Origin: an uncultured Bacteroidia bacterium
GTDB taxonomy: Bacteria > Bacteroidota > Bacteroidia > J057 > CALLMJ01
NCBI GenBank assembly: GCA_938005475.1
Contig: CALLNY010000038.1
Location: 1-39,262 of the forward strand
Direction: 5' to 3'
Length of the DNA: 39,262 nt
The stretch's first letter is position 1, and each line of letters begins with the position of its first letter. Position numbers and translations under genes: made by a program. Below are positions 17,648-26,754 of the stretch, piece by piece. The notes below the pieces were generated by a model that saw only the letters and a list, made by a program, of their open reading frames with translations, did not search any database and was not told the origin of the DNA.

Positions 17648-18903
17648 TTCTTTTTTAAAAATTGAAGGATTTCAGTTTCTTTACCGATGTTTTTAGGATA
17701 GTAAAAAATTTTTTTTTGTAGTTCAGAAGGCAAACAATCCTGATTAGCTTCTGGGTCAAACATTTCATAATCGTGAGCGTATTTATAACCTGTACCGTAG
17801 TTTAGTTTTTTCAGGAGGTGGGTAGGGGCGTTTCTTAAATGTAAAGGAACAGAAAGATTAGGATTATTTTTAACATGCTCCATCGCTTCGTTAATTGCTA
17901 GATAAGCCGCATTACTTTTTAAGGAAGTAGCTAGATAGGTAGCTGTTTGGGATAAGATGATACGTGCTTCGGGCATACCTATCTTATGCACAGCATCAAA
18001 ACAAGCATTAGCTAATAGTAAAGCATTAGGATTGGCATTGCCTATGTCTTCGGAGGCTAAAATAATCATTCTGCGAGCAATGAACAGAGGGTCTTCACCA
18101 TTTACTAACATTTTCGCAAGCCAGTATACAGCGGCATTAGGGTCTGAACTGCGAATACTCTTAATAAAAGCAGATATGACATCATAATGATGCTCTCCGT
18201 TTTTGTCATAAACTCCTAAATTTTCTTGAAGTATCGTTTTGACCTTTGAATTGGTTATAACGATTTGGTTTTCAGGAGTAGATTGATAAAATAATTCTAA
18301 TATATTCAGGGCTTTACGAGCATCGCCGCTTGAATATGTGTAAATGGCTTCAAAAGACTCAAAAGTAATTTTTTTTTCTTTTAGAAGAGTATCTTTTTGT
18401 GTTGCTTCTAATAAGATGGATTGAATTTCTTCAATGGTTAAGGGATGAAAGACATAAACATGACAACGGGATAGTAGAGCGGAAATTATTTCAAAAGAGG
18501 GGTTTTCGGTTGTGGCGCCTATTAAAATGATTATTCCTTTTTCTACAGCACTCAATAAAGCATCTTGTTGCGATTTATTAAAACGGTGAATTTCGTCAAT
18601 GAATAAAATAGGTTGTTGGAAGAAAGAAGCTTGATCTAGAATTCCTCTTAAATCTTTTATTCCAGATTGAACTGCGTTTAAAGTAAACAATTTTTTTTCT
18701 AGTTGATTAGCAATTAGATGCACAAGAGTAGTTTTACCGGTTCCTGGAGGTCCCCATAAAATAAAGGAGACAAGTTTTTTTTGTTGAAGTAATTGAAATA
18801 AAGGTTTACCTTCTGATAAAAGATGCTTCTGACCATAGAACTCGTCTATGGTCTTGGGTCTTACACGTTCAGCGAGAGGGGGTAGTCTATTAGTAATGTT
18901 CAT
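17620..18903 (-). CDS. rarA: Replication-associated recombination protein A (RarA/MgsA AAA+ ATPase)
   Basis: 427 aa, standard length. It begins LPPLAERVRPKTIDEFYGQKHLL and has Walker A GPPGTGKTT (about 51-59), Walker B ILFIDEIHRF, sensor 1 GATTENPSF and the MgsA C-terminal tetramerisation domain with DPNAAVYWLAKMLVNGEDP and ASEDIGNANP. RarA acts on stalled replication forks and binds single-strand binding protein and DNA ends. It is the first gene of a four-gene minus-strand run (serine hydrolase, kynU and an unknown protein follow) with no functional relation that can be seen. The ATG is fixed by a -7 box 6 bases upstream. Confidence 0.95.
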   Translation of the reverse strand: MNITNRLPPLAERVRPKTIDEFYGQKHLLSEGKPLFQLLQQKKLVSFILWGPPGTGKTTLVHLIANQLEKKLFTLNAVQSGIKDLRGILDQASFFQQPILFIDEIHRFNKSQQDALLSAVEKGIIILIGATTENPSFEIISALLSRCHVYVFHPLTIEEIQSILLEATQKDTLLKEKKITFESFEAIYTYSSGDARKALNILELFYQSTPENQIVITNSKVKTILQENLGVYDKNGEHHYDVISAFIKSIRSSDPNAAVYWLAKMLVNGEDPLFIARRMIILASEDIGNANPNALLLANACFDAVHKIGMPEARIILSQTATYLATSLKSNAAYLAINEAMEHVKNNPNLSVPLHLRNAPTHLLKKLNYGTGYKYAHDYEMFDPEANQDCLPSELQKKIFYYPKNIGKETEILQFLKKKWKNYYPYE

Positions 18904-18909
18904 AGTTCA

Positions 18910-18917
18910 CAAATATA
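18910..18917 (-). promoter_or_regulatory. -7 promoter element for the rarA operon
   Basis: Reads TATATTTG on the minus strand and ends 6 bases before the rarA ATG. It probably drives rarA, the serine hydrolase, kynU and the unknown gene, none of whose internal junctions holds a similar strong box. Confidence 0.55.
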
Positions 18918-18979
18918 CAGGAAATAACGGATAAAATATTATTATTTTATTCACATTATGGAATGGTAATAGATAATTT

Positions 18980-20401
18980 TCATAACATCAGTTTTTGTAA
19001 GATTTTATCAAATCCATATAATCCGAAGAGTAGAACACCGCATGCCCAGAGAATTGCAGGTAAAGTTTGCATATTGATGCGTTGTAAAAAGGTTTGATTA
19101 GGAGTTCTAATTAGAAGTAAAATAGCAATTTTAAAGTAGGCGGCAAATGCAAGTAAAGTATTAAGGACAAAAAGGACTAATAATATCAAAATCAGGGGGT
19201 TTTGTGATAAGGTATATTCTTTCCAGACCGGTAATACCAAATATAATTTAGCGATAAATCCTACTGTTGGGGGTAAACCGATGAGCCCTGCTAAACCAAT
19301 TATTAAAAAAGAAGTAAATAAAAGATTGGTTCTACCGATACCACTCCATTCTGTAAAATTGGTTTTTTGAGAGATTTTTACAAAATAGCTTATCGCATAA
19401 AAAGTTAAGAAAGTAATAGGAATAGAAAAAAGTGTATAAAATAATACGGTAGATTGAGCGAAATTTTGCTGTATAGCCATTGTCATGAGTAGGAAGCCGC
19501 TATGAGCAATAGAAGAGTAGCCCAACAATCGGTAGATATGATTTTGACTTAAAATACCAAGATTTCCCATCAGCATAGTAATCATAGACAAAACCCATAA
19601 GACTAATTGAAGTTCATTAGGTATGATATTTTGGAAGATAGCATAAAAAAGGGTAATACCTGCTAACTTGGATACGGTAGAAAGCCAAGCACCTATAGCG
19701 GCAGGAGCTCCATGATATACTTCGGGCGTCCAAAAATGAAAAGGAAAAATAGATAACTTAAACAAAATACCAACCATGATAAAGCCTAAAGAGATTTTCT
19801 CTATGTTGGTTAGTTTTAATTCATTGCCTAATATCAAATTTCCATGGATACCATAATATAAGCTAATACCAAATAACATAATTCCTGAAGCAAACGCTCC
19901 ATAAATAAAATATTTGATTGCACTTTCAGAAGAAGACTTTTGCTCTTTCCTAGTAAGTACTAACAAGTATCCCACAAAAGAAACTAATTCAAAAGCCATA
20001 AAACTTAAAAGCCAATTTTGAGATAATCCTAAAATTTGTAACGCTAACTGCCCTGTTAGGAGATAAATCCAATATTCTACTTTTAGTGTCTTTAAGTTCG
20101 TAATAAGACTCAAAAGACAAGTACTTAAACTTCCTATAAGACCAATGAAAGCAACTTTTTCATAAAAAGCAGTATGTGCTATACTACCATAAAAAAAGGT
20201 TTGGTTACTGCCCTGTATAAAAAACATTTCACAGAGCAACGTCGCTAAACAAACATATGGTAATAAAAATATTATCTTGTGAAAAGCGGATAATAACACT
20301 AAAATTAGGATACCCATAACAAGGATATATTCCGCAATAAAATGTGGTACCGCTTGTAAAACAACAGATTGCCCGTTCGCAAAATCAAATAAAAAAATCA
20401 T
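18980..20401 (-). CDS. nuoN: NADH-quinone oxidoreductase subunit N
   Basis: A proton-pumping membrane subunit of respiratory complex I. It is 473 aa with about 14 hydrophobic segments. Diagnostic pieces are FMAFELVSFVGYLLVL with the conserved membrane Glu, SAIKYFIYGAFASGIMLFG, the lysine-bearing LFKLSIFPFHFWTPEVYHGAP, WLSTVSKLAG and RLLGYSSIAHSGFLLMT. NuoN normally follows nuoM at the end of a nuo operon, but here it is isolated: 510 non-coding bases lie upstream, then a NamZ-like gene on the same strand. The other subunits must be elsewhere. No promoter stands close to the ATG; the nearest TAATTTTG (20562-20569, minus strand) is about 160 bases away. Confidence 0.95.
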   Translation of the reverse strand: MIFLFDFANGQSVVLQAVPHFIAEYILVMGILILVLLSAFHKIIFLLPYVCLATLLCEMFFIQGSNQTFFYGSIAHTAFYEKVAFIGLIGSLSTCLLSLITNLKTLKVEYWIYLLTGQLALQILGLSQNWLLSFMAFELVSFVGYLLVLTRKEQKSSSESAIKYFIYGAFASGIMLFGISLYYGIHGNLILGNELKLTNIEKISLGFIMVGILFKLSIFPFHFWTPEVYHGAPAAIGAWLSTVSKLAGITLFYAIFQNIIPNELQLVLWVLSMITMLMGNLGILSQNHIYRLLGYSSIAHSGFLLMTMAIQQNFAQSTVLFYTLFSIPITFLTFYAISYFVKISQKTNFTEWSGIGRTNLLFTSFLIIGLAGLIGLPPTVGFIAKLYLVLPVWKEYTLSQNPLILILLVLFVLNTLLAFAAYFKIAILLLIRTPNQTFLQRINMQTLPAILWACGVLLFGLYGFDKILQKLML

Positions 20402-20645
20402 AAAACGTAGTTCTTTCAGAATTTAACTTTCTGTATTTGAACTTCAATAAAAAGTATTTTAGGTTTCTTATTCTAATAAAAGTTCTTACGACTTCTAGTT
20501 TTTCCATATATCCATAAATTAAAAACAAAGTAAAACTGCAATAGTAGGTAAATCATCACCGCAAAATTAAGCAAAAGATTGTCCGTAGTTTTAATTTTTA
20601 GTATTATTATAATAGATAATGATTGGGGAGGTAGCCGAGCTATTT

Positions 20646-20680
20646 CGGTGGTGAATTTTTTTTACCATAGAGGGCACGGA
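20646..20680. repeat. Dispersed intergenic repeat, copy 1
   Basis: Core GGTGGTGAA, a run of T, then ACCATAGAGGGCACGGAGG. It shares its layout with 28882-28912. The GGT...ACC ends can pair around the T run. Confidence 0.5.
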
Positions 20681-20753
20681 GGATTAAATGAATGGATAAA
20701 ATGGAGAATTTTTTGCTCTCGGTTAGTGATTTTTTGTATTTCATTGTGATCTT

Positions 20754-20789
20754 CGTAACGGGTTTTTTACTACAAAAGCACAGAGTTCA
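20754..20789. repeat. Dispersed intergenic repeat, degenerate copy
   Basis: CGTAACGGGTTTTTTACTAC followed by AAAAGCACAGAG. It keeps the T-run, AC-AC and GCAC-GAG elements of the copy about 110 bases upstream but has lost the palindrome arms. Confidence 0.35.
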
Positions 20790-20911
20790 AACTAATCTTC
20801 CATTTTATGTAATTTAATAAGAATTAGTTACATTGGATGATAAATATTTTTCAATTTATCATTTCTTATGAAGGGTAGTAATTTTGCATAAAGAGTTAAA
20901 AAAAAACCAAC

Positions 20912-22225
20912 TTACTTATAAAGCAAGTACTTTTTTCGTAAGTTCTTAAAATTATTTAACGACTTTTGCCATGAAGCTAAAATTTCTTGAGTAGGGACTT
21001 TATTTTCAATTTGTGTTCTTAAAGTTTTATTTCCTACCAATTCGTAAAAATAATCTTTAAAGAAGGGGTTTTTAACATTAGGATAAAACTTTTGGTATTC
21101 TTTGTATTCATTATAAAAATTTTGAAGTAACTCTAAACCGATTAAAAATAAAGTATCAGTATTTTCGGGGATTTGATTGAGAAATAAGCCATAGCAAGTT
21201 TGATTTTTGTATAAGGGGTTTAATGCTCTAATAGGATCGGCTTGGGGAGTAAATTTTTTTACTTGAAAAGAATGTCCAAGAATTTGAATATTAGATTGAG
21301 TTCCTTCTAATGAGTCTTGTATGATAATTTTTTGTAATGCTCTATGATAAGGGAAACCTACTAATTGAAAGGGGGTTTCGGTCCCCCGACCAACGCTTAC
21401 ATTAGTTCCTTCGTACCAACATAAAATGGGGTACCATTCAGCCGCTTCAGGCGTTCTTAAATTGGGAGAGGGAGGAAACCACTTTCTTTGCGTATCTCTC
21501 CAACGCATCTCATGAACGTAATTCTCACATTTTACAATTTCAAGATTACATTTTATTCCATTTTTCAACCATCCTTCTTGATTGACCATTCTTGCATATT
21601 CTGCGAAGGTCATACCGTGAACGATAGGAATAGGGTGTAAACCCTGAAATGACTCAAATCCTGGCTCAAGAACAGGCCCTGCTACATAAAATCCGTTCGG
21701 ATTTGGTCTATCTAAAACCATTAATGTTTTACCATTTTCCGCACAAGCTTCCATCACCTGTACTAACGTAGTCAAATAAGTATAAAATCTACAACCTACA
21801 TCCTGAATATCAAACAAAACAATATCCACTTCTATAAGACTTTCGGGGGTAGGTTTCATTTTTTTTCCATACAAAGAAACGATAGGAATGCCAGTAACAG
21901 AGTCTATTGTATCTTGAAAGTACTTTCCTGCTTCTAATACCTTCCTAAAACCATGCTCTGGCGCAAATATTTTAGTGATTTGAATTTTATTTTTTAGTAA
22001 AGCATCTACCAGATTGATACTATCGTTTACCCAACTAGCCAAGTTACAAACAACAGCCACTTTTTTGTTTTTTAGTTTAAAGAGTTGGTCTCTTAACAAT
22101 ACCTCACTTCCGTAAATAGTTTTAGTTTCAAAGAAAATCTTTTTTATAATTTGGTTATCGTATTTAGGCTTACAAGCCCAAAAAAACATTGTAAAACCTA
22201 TGAACATTAAAATTCTCGTACTCAT
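20912..22225 (-). CDS. DUF1343 / NamZ-like exo-N-acetylmuramidase lipoprotein (GH171-like)
   Basis: 437 aa from the chosen ATG. The family includes NamZ, which releases N-acetylmuramic acid from the non-reducing end of cell-wall glycans. Family motifs: IFAPEHGFR, IVSLYGKKMKP, DIVLFDIQDVGCRFYTYL, LDRPNPNG, the HGMTFAEYA segment, WFPPSPNLRTP and YEGTNVSVGRGTETPF. The N-terminus (MSTRILMFIGFTMFFWAC) ends in a lipobox-like FWAC, suggesting a lipoprotein facing the periplasm or surface. Starts 66 bases further up are possible, but a -7 box sits between them and this ATG. The role is inferred to be cell-wall recycling. Confidence 0.88.
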   Translation of the reverse strand: MSTRILMFIGFTMFFWACKPKYDNQIIKKIFFETKTIYGSEVLLRDQLFKLKNKKVAVVCNLASWVNDSINLVDALLKNKIQITKIFAPEHGFRKVLEAGKYFQDTIDSVTGIPIVSLYGKKMKPTPESLIEVDIVLFDIQDVGCRFYTYLTTLVQVMEACAENGKTLMVLDRPNPNGFYVAGPVLEPGFESFQGLHPIPIVHGMTFAEYARMVNQEGWLKNGIKCNLEIVKCENYVHEMRWRDTQRKWFPPSPNLRTPEAAEWYPILCWYEGTNVSVGRGTETPFQLVGFPYHRALQKIIIQDSLEGTQSNIQILGHSFQVKKFTPQADPIRALNPLYKNQTCYGLFLNQIPENTDTLFLIGLELLQNFYNEYKEYQKFYPNVKNPFFKDYFYELVGNKTLRTQIENKVPTQEILASWQKSLNNFKNLRKKYLLYK

Positions 22226-22233
22226 AAGTATGG

Positions 22234-22241
22234 CAAAATTA
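22234..22241 (-). promoter_or_regulatory. -7 promoter element for the NamZ-like gene
   Basis: Reads TAATTTTG on the minus strand and ends 8 bases before the ATG at 22225. This makes the upstream in-frame start at 22291 unlikely. Confidence 0.5.
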
Positions 22242-22296
22242 GCAGTAAAAAGAATTGATATTTTATTATTTTTCATAGCATAAAAAGACACTAAAA

Positions 22297-22328
22297 TTTG
22301 GCTATGTTAAAAATATTATAGTAACTTG
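22297..22328 (+). promoter_or_regulatory. Possible promoter of pyk
   Basis: TTTG at 22297-22300, 21 bases, then TAACTTG (22322-22328), one T short of TAnnTTTG. It lies 24 bases before the ATG at 22353. Confidence 0.35.
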
Positions 22329-22352
22329 CAAGCAAATTTAATATTGGTTTCT

Positions 22353-23795
22353 ATGAATAACATTGTTCCTGCATACAGTAAAACCAAAATGGTAGCGACT
22401 ATGGGACCTGCATGTAATAGAAGGGAAATACTACTAGAGATGATTCGTCTCGGAGTAGATGTTTGCCGTTTGAATATGTCGCATGGAGACCATGAGTTTC
22501 ATCAACAACTGATTAACTTAATTAATGAAATTAACCGAAATGAAAACTTAAATGTATCTATTCTATTGGATTTACAGGGTCCCAAAATACGTATGGGAGC
22601 ATTAAAAGAACCCTACCTCATCCAACCGGGAGACACTGTCAAGTTTTGTACTTCTATAAAAGAACCTAATTTAGAAGAAAAAATACTTCCTATGGTTTGT
22701 GAACGTTTTGCGCAAGATGTAAAACCAGAAGACATAGTTTTAGTAGATGATGGAAAAGTAGAATTAAGAGTTATTGAAACAGACTACAAAGATACTGTAA
22801 CCTTGAAAGTGATTAGTGGTTCTGAAATTGGCTCCAAAAAAGGTGTTAATTTACCGTGGGTGAAATTAGATATTCCAGCGATTTCAGAGAAAGACTTGAA
22901 GGATTTATATTTCGGTATTAAAAATAAAGTAGAATGGATAGCATTATCCTTTGTTCGTAGCCCAAAAGATGTAGAAGATTTACGGAAAATCTTAATAGAA
23001 AATCAATCAAACGCTAAAATCATTTCAAAAATTGAGAAGCCTGAGGCTTTAGAATGTATAGATGAAATTATTAAAGTGAGTGATGCTATAATGATAGCAA
23101 GGGGAGATTTAGGTGTAGAAATTCATTTGGAGGATGTGCCTTTATGGCAAAAAAAAATTGTTAAGAAATGTAATGAATTAGCGAAGCCTGTAATTGTTGC
23201 TACGCAGATGTTAGAAACGATGATACAAAACCCTCGCCCTACTAGAGCCGAAACCACTGACGTTGCCAATGCCGTATTTGATGGTGCCGATGCCCTTATG
23301 TTAAGTGGAGAAACTTCCGTTGGTAAGTATCCTGTGGAGGCTGTTCGTACCATGCAGAAAGTAATTTCACAAGTTGAAAAAGAACCTTCTATTTATTACA
23401 AAAATTTATTTACTTCGGAGGATAGTAAAACATTTTTATCGGATGCGGTTTGTATTGCGGCTGTAAAACTTGCTCATGAAATTAAAGCAAAAGCCATCGT
23501 AGGAATGACCCGCTCCGGTTACACCGCCTTCCAACTAGCAAAATGCCGCCCTAATTCCAATATCTTTATCTTTACCGATAATGAATCTTTACTTAATACT
23601 TTGAACTTGGTATGGGGAGTGCGCGCTTTTTACTATAATCAATTCTTTGGTACCGATGAAACCATTGCTGATATTATTCATATCCTAAAAAATAAAGGAC
23701 TTATTGAAAAAGGTGATGTTATCATCAATCTTGCAAGTATGCCACTAAAAGCTCGAAAACGTACTAACATGCTTAAAGTTACCGAAGTAGATTAG
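22353..23795 (+). CDS. pyk: Pyruvate kinase
   Basis: The last step of glycolysis: phosphoenolpyruvate plus ADP to pyruvate plus ATP, in the cytoplasm. It is 480 aa. Motifs: KTKMVATMGPACN at the N-terminus, VCRLNMSHGDHEFH, ILLDLQGPKIRMG, the catalytic IISKIEKPEAL (active-site lysine), MIARGDLGVEI, and VIVATQMLETMIQNPRPTRAE followed by the DVANAVFDGADALMLSGET signature. The ATG at 22353 fits the family N-terminus; an in-frame TTG 27 bases upstream falls in the apparent promoter. ruvA starts 53 bases after the stop with its own -7 box. Confidence 0.96.
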   Translation: MNNIVPAYSKTKMVATMGPACNRREILLEMIRLGVDVCRLNMSHGDHEFHQQLINLINEINRNENLNVSILLDLQGPKIRMGALKEPYLIQPGDTVKFCTSIKEPNLEEKILPMVCERFAQDVKPEDIVLVDDGKVELRVIETDYKDTVTLKVISGSEIGSKKGVNLPWVKLDIPAISEKDLKDLYFGIKNKVEWIALSFVRSPKDVEDLRKILIENQSNAKIISKIEKPEALECIDEIIKVSDAIMIARGDLGVEIHLEDVPLWQKKIVKKCNELAKPVIVATQMLETMIQNPRPTRAETTDVANAVFDGADALMLSGETSVGKYPVEAVRTMQKVISQVEKEPSIYYKNLFTSEDSKTFLSDAVCIAAVKLAHEIKAKAIVGMTRSGYTAFQLAKCRPNSNIFIFTDNESLLNTLNLVWGVRAFYYNQFFGTDETIADIIHILKNKGLIEKGDVIINLASMPLKARKRTNMLKVTEVD

Positions 23796-23835
23796 ATAGT
23801 TTTTTTCTTAAATATATGGACAATAAAAAAATTTT

Positions 23836-23843
23836 TATTTTTG
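23836..23843 (+). promoter_or_regulatory. -7 promoter element for ruvA
   Basis: TATTTTTG ends 5 bases before the ATG at 23849. It lies inside an apparent 11-codon N-terminal extension (from 23816) and therefore argues against that earlier ATG. Confidence 0.55.
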
Positions 23844-23848
23844 CTTTT

Positions 23849-24439
23849 ATGATAGAATACCTGAAAGGTAAACTTATCTCGGTTGAGCCTTCTTTTATCG
23901 TTTTAGAATGTAATGGAATAGGTTATGGATTAAAAATAGCCTTATCCACCTATGATTATTTGCATCACCAAAAAAATCAAGAAGTAAAAGTTTATACTTA
24001 TTTGCAGATACGCGAGGATGCTCATATTTTATACGGGTTCTCTAACGAAGAAGAAAAAAAAATGTTCCTTTTATTTTTAAGTATTACAGGAATTGGAGGT
24101 AATACCGCACTGACTATTTTATCGGGTTTATCAGTATCAGAAATTTATCAAGCATTAGAACAACAAAACGTAGTTGCTTTTCAATCTATCAAAGGAATAG
24201 GAGAAAAAACCGCTCAAAGAATTATTTTAGAGTTAAAAGATAAATTTAAGCATACTAAATCAAATGTTTTAGAAAAAATCAATGTGCAGGAACAATTAAA
24301 ATTAGATGCTATTCAGGGGCTTGTGAATATGGGTTTAAAAAAACAAGACGTAGAAAAACGTGTAGAAGAACTCCTTAAACAAGGTATTACTAAAATTGAA
24401 GAAATTATTAGAGGTGTTTTACGACTAAGCAAAAAATAA
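23849..24439 (+). CDS. ruvA: Holliday junction branch migration protein RuvA
   Basis: The DNA-binding subunit of RuvAB, a tetramer that holds the four-way junction. It is 196 aa, normal length. It begins MIEYLKGKLISVEPSFIVLE like other RuvA proteins (OB-fold domain I), has the tandem helix-hairpin-helix motifs ITGIGGNTALTIL and IKGIGEKTAQRII, and a flexible linker followed by the RuvB-binding domain III (ALQGL-like AIQGLVNMGLKKQDVEK). An ATG 33 bases upstream would add a non-family tail and is rejected. No ruvB or ruvC is nearby. Confidence 0.95.
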   Translation: MIEYLKGKLISVEPSFIVLECNGIGYGLKIALSTYDYLHHQKNQEVKVYTYLQIREDAHILYGFSNEEEKKMFLLFLSITGIGGNTALTILSGLSVSEIYQALEQQNVVAFQSIKGIGEKTAQRIILELKDKFKHTKSNVLEKINVQEQLKLDAIQGLVNMGLKKQDVEKRVEELLKQGITKIEEIIRGVLRLSKK

Positions 24440-24465
24440 ACTTTACCCTATAAAAGAATTGTTAT

Positions 24466-25431
24466 ATGCAATATTTTTGTACATTGTTTAATCAAAATTA
24501 CCTTGCTCGAGGCTTAATTATGATAGAATCTTTATTAGCGCACTGCCCCAATGCTTTGATATACGTTTTTGCCTTTGATAACCATACCTATGATTACCTC
24601 AATTCTTTAAAAAACGACAAAATCAAAGTTATTGCGCTTGCTGATTTTGAAGATGAAGAACTCTTGAAAGCAAAAAAAAACCGTACAATCACCGAATATT
24701 GTTGGACAGCCACTTCTTCCACCTTATTATACTTGTTTAAAAATTATCAGTTACCGCAATGTACTTACTTAGATGCGGATTTATATTTTTTTCATAATCC
24801 AGAGATTTTAATCCATGAATTACATCACAATAAATCGGTTTTAATTACTGAACATCGTTATACTCCTAAATACGATACTTCAAAAAAAACCGGTAAGTTT
24901 TGCGTTCAGTTTATGACCTTTAAAAATGATGAAAACGGAATAACCGCATTAGAATGGTGGAGAAAACAATGCTTGAATTGGTGTTATGCACGTTTTGAAG
25001 AAGGAAAATTTGGAGACCAAAAATACCTAGATGACTGGGAAACTCGTTTCCCTTTTGTACAAATATTACAACACCTCGGCGGTGGCGTTGCCCCTTGGAA
25101 TATTCAGCAATATGATTTGCAAGAGAATGATTATGTACTGCATGACTCAGGTCAATCATTACCCCTAGTTTTTTACCATTTCCATTATGTTAAATTTTAC
25201 GACCAATTTCTTGAACTGGGGCGTTACAAACTTTCTCGAGAAGTTATCACCAAAATTTATAAACCTTATATCCAAAAACTTTTAGATAAAGAAAAATCTT
25301 TACCACAAAGCTGGAACGTTAACGGAAAAACAAAATATCCTTTCTCTTGGAAATTCTTGCTGGTGCAATTTAAAAGATGGTTAAAAGGTGTCAATTATCT
25401 TTATTCGTGGAAACAATGGCATCAACTATGA
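24466..25431 (+). CDS. GT8-like nucleotide-sugar glycosyltransferase
   Basis: 321 aa, soluble, GT-A fold type. MQYFCTLFNQNYLARGLIMIESL is the usual start of this group. The metal-binding DxD motif appears as TYLDADLYFFHNPE (about residues 105-118). FGDQKYLDDWETRF followed by HLGGGVAPWNI is a conserved acceptor-side region. The C-terminus is basic (VQFKRWLKGVNYLYSWKQW), suggesting membrane association. Donor and acceptor unknown; surface polysaccharide or protein glycosylation are both possible. It follows ruvA by 26 bases and precedes purM by 33, so all three may share a transcript. Confidence 0.75.
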   Translation: MQYFCTLFNQNYLARGLIMIESLLAHCPNALIYVFAFDNHTYDYLNSLKNDKIKVIALADFEDEELLKAKKNRTITEYCWTATSSTLLYLFKNYQLPQCTYLDADLYFFHNPEILIHELHHNKSVLITEHRYTPKYDTSKKTGKFCVQFMTFKNDENGITALEWWRKQCLNWCYARFEEGKFGDQKYLDDWETRFPFVQILQHLGGGVAPWNIQQYDLQENDYVLHDSGQSLPLVFYHFHYVKFYDQFLELGRYKLSREVITKIYKPYIQKLLDKEKSLPQSWNVNGKTKYPFSWKFLLVQFKRWLKGVNYLYSWKQWHQL

Positions 25432-25464
25432 AGAATTAAATTTTACTATATTACAATTTAGTTT

Positions 25465-26643
25465 ATGACAGATTTTTATGAACAAAGAGGCGTTTCCTCG
25501 AACAAAAAAGAAATACATGAAGCCATAAAAAATATCTCAAAAGGAATTTTTCCTTATGCTTTTTGTAAGGTATTACCTGATTATCTAAGTAATGACCCTC
25601 ATTATTGTAATATTTTACATGCTGACGGTGCTGGTACTAAATCGTCTCTAGCTTATATTTATTGGAAAGAAACTGGGGATTTATCCGTTTGGAAAGGAAT
25701 TGCACAAGATGCTATCGTCATGAATACGGATGATATGATGTGTGTCGGGATAACAGATAATTTTTTGATTAGTAGTACGATAGCAAGAAACAAACTAAAA
25801 ATTCCTGGAGAGGTTATTCAAACAATTATTCAAGGAACTGAAGAGTTTATAGAAGCGATGAAAACTCTCGGTATCAATATTTACTTGGCAGGTGGAGAAA
25901 CTGCTGATTTAGGTGATTTAGTACGTACTATTGTTGTAGATGCAACTGCCGCCGCAAGAATCGCTAAAAATCAAATCATTACTAACGAGGCTATTAAACC
26001 TGGACTTGTAATTGTTGGATTAGCTTCCTACGGAAAATCTTCCTACGAAAAAGAATATAACTCCGGTATCGGAAGTAATGGGCTTACTTCTGCTCGTCAT
26101 GATTTCTTCCAAGCCCAATATGCACAAAAATATCCCGAATCCTTTGATAATAACCTAGATAAAAATCTCGTCTACATCGGAAAATATCAATTAACCGATT
26201 ATTTAGATGAATTTCAAATGACCGCAGGAAAGTTCGTTTTATCCCCTACCCGTACCTATTTACCGGTTATAAAAGCAATCTTTCATGAAATGAAAGATAA
26301 AGTCCATGGTATGGTGCATTGTACAGGTGGTGGACAAACGAAATGCTTGCATTTCGTTCAAAATATTCATATTGTTAAAGATAATTTATTCCCCGTTCCG
26401 TTTTTATTTCGTGAGATTCAAAATTCTTTGAATACAAATTGGGAGAATATGTATCAAACCTTTAATATGGGGCATCGCCTTGAAATCTTTACAGACGAAA
26501 TCTCCGCAGAAAAGATGATTTTAATCGCTAAACAATTCCAAATAGATGCTCAAATTATTGGCTATACCCATGACTATAAAGGAAAAAAACTTACCTTGAA
26601 AAATCCTTCTATCGACTTTGAATGGAATTTAACGCTTTCTTAA
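25465..26643 (+). CDS. purM: Phosphoribosylformylglycinamidine cyclo-ligase (AIR synthetase)
   Basis: The fifth step of purine synthesis: ATP-dependent closure of FGAM to aminoimidazole ribotide. It is 392 aa, longer than E. coli PurM (about 345) but normal for the divergent Bacteroidota form. Motifs: ADGAGTKSSLAY (substrate/ATP loop), AQDAIVMNTDDMMCVG, YLAGGETADLGDLVRT, VIVGLASYGKSSYEKEYNSG with SNGLTSARHDF, and the C-terminal HCTGGGQTKC followed by MGHRLEIF. There is no clear promoter in the 33 bases upstream, so cotranscription with the glycosyltransferase is likely. Confidence 0.93.
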   Translation: MTDFYEQRGVSSNKKEIHEAIKNISKGIFPYAFCKVLPDYLSNDPHYCNILHADGAGTKSSLAYIYWKETGDLSVWKGIAQDAIVMNTDDMMCVGITDNFLISSTIARNKLKIPGEVIQTIIQGTEEFIEAMKTLGINIYLAGGETADLGDLVRTIVVDATAAARIAKNQIITNEAIKPGLVIVGLASYGKSSYEKEYNSGIGSNGLTSARHDFFQAQYAQKYPESFDNNLDKNLVYIGKYQLTDYLDEFQMTAGKFVLSPTRTYLPVIKAIFHEMKDKVHGMVHCTGGGQTKCLHFVQNIHIVKDNLFPVPFLFREIQNSLNTNWENMYQTFNMGHRLEIFTDEISAEKMILIAKQFQIDAQIIGYTHDYKGKKLTLKNPSIDFEWNLTLS

Positions 26644-26719
26644 ACACGGCGGTATCAATTTGTACTTTATACAAAATTTAGACTAACTACCAAATTTAAC
26701 AGTAGCATAAAAATCTTAT

Positions 26720-26750
26720 TTTGAAAATTCTTGTTAATAACTTATTTTTG
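26720..26750 (+). promoter_or_regulatory. Full Bacteroidota promoter for the secreted 693-aa protein
   Basis: -33 TTTG at 26720-26723, 19 bases, then -7 TATTTTTG at 26743-26750. It ends 4 bases before the ATG at 26755 and overlaps the upstream TTG frame. Confidence 0.7.
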
Positions 26751-26754
26751 CAAC

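Larger units (their letters stand above)
20402..20911. other. 510-bp non-coding gap between nuoN and the NamZ-like gene
   Basis: No open frame with coding character and no tRNA was seen. It holds degenerate copies of a GTGGTGAA-T7-ACCAC-type repeat near 20646-20680 and 20754-20789, with short AT-rich spacers. A minus-strand TAATTTTG lies at 20562-20569 and is the only candidate promoter for nuoN; it would give a leader of about 160 bases. Confidence 0.5.

Noticed and set aside
20402-20911. A missing small gene or RNA in the 510-bp gap
   Set aside because: No frame with a start, promoter and coding character, and no tRNA-like or riboswitch-like pattern could be supported.
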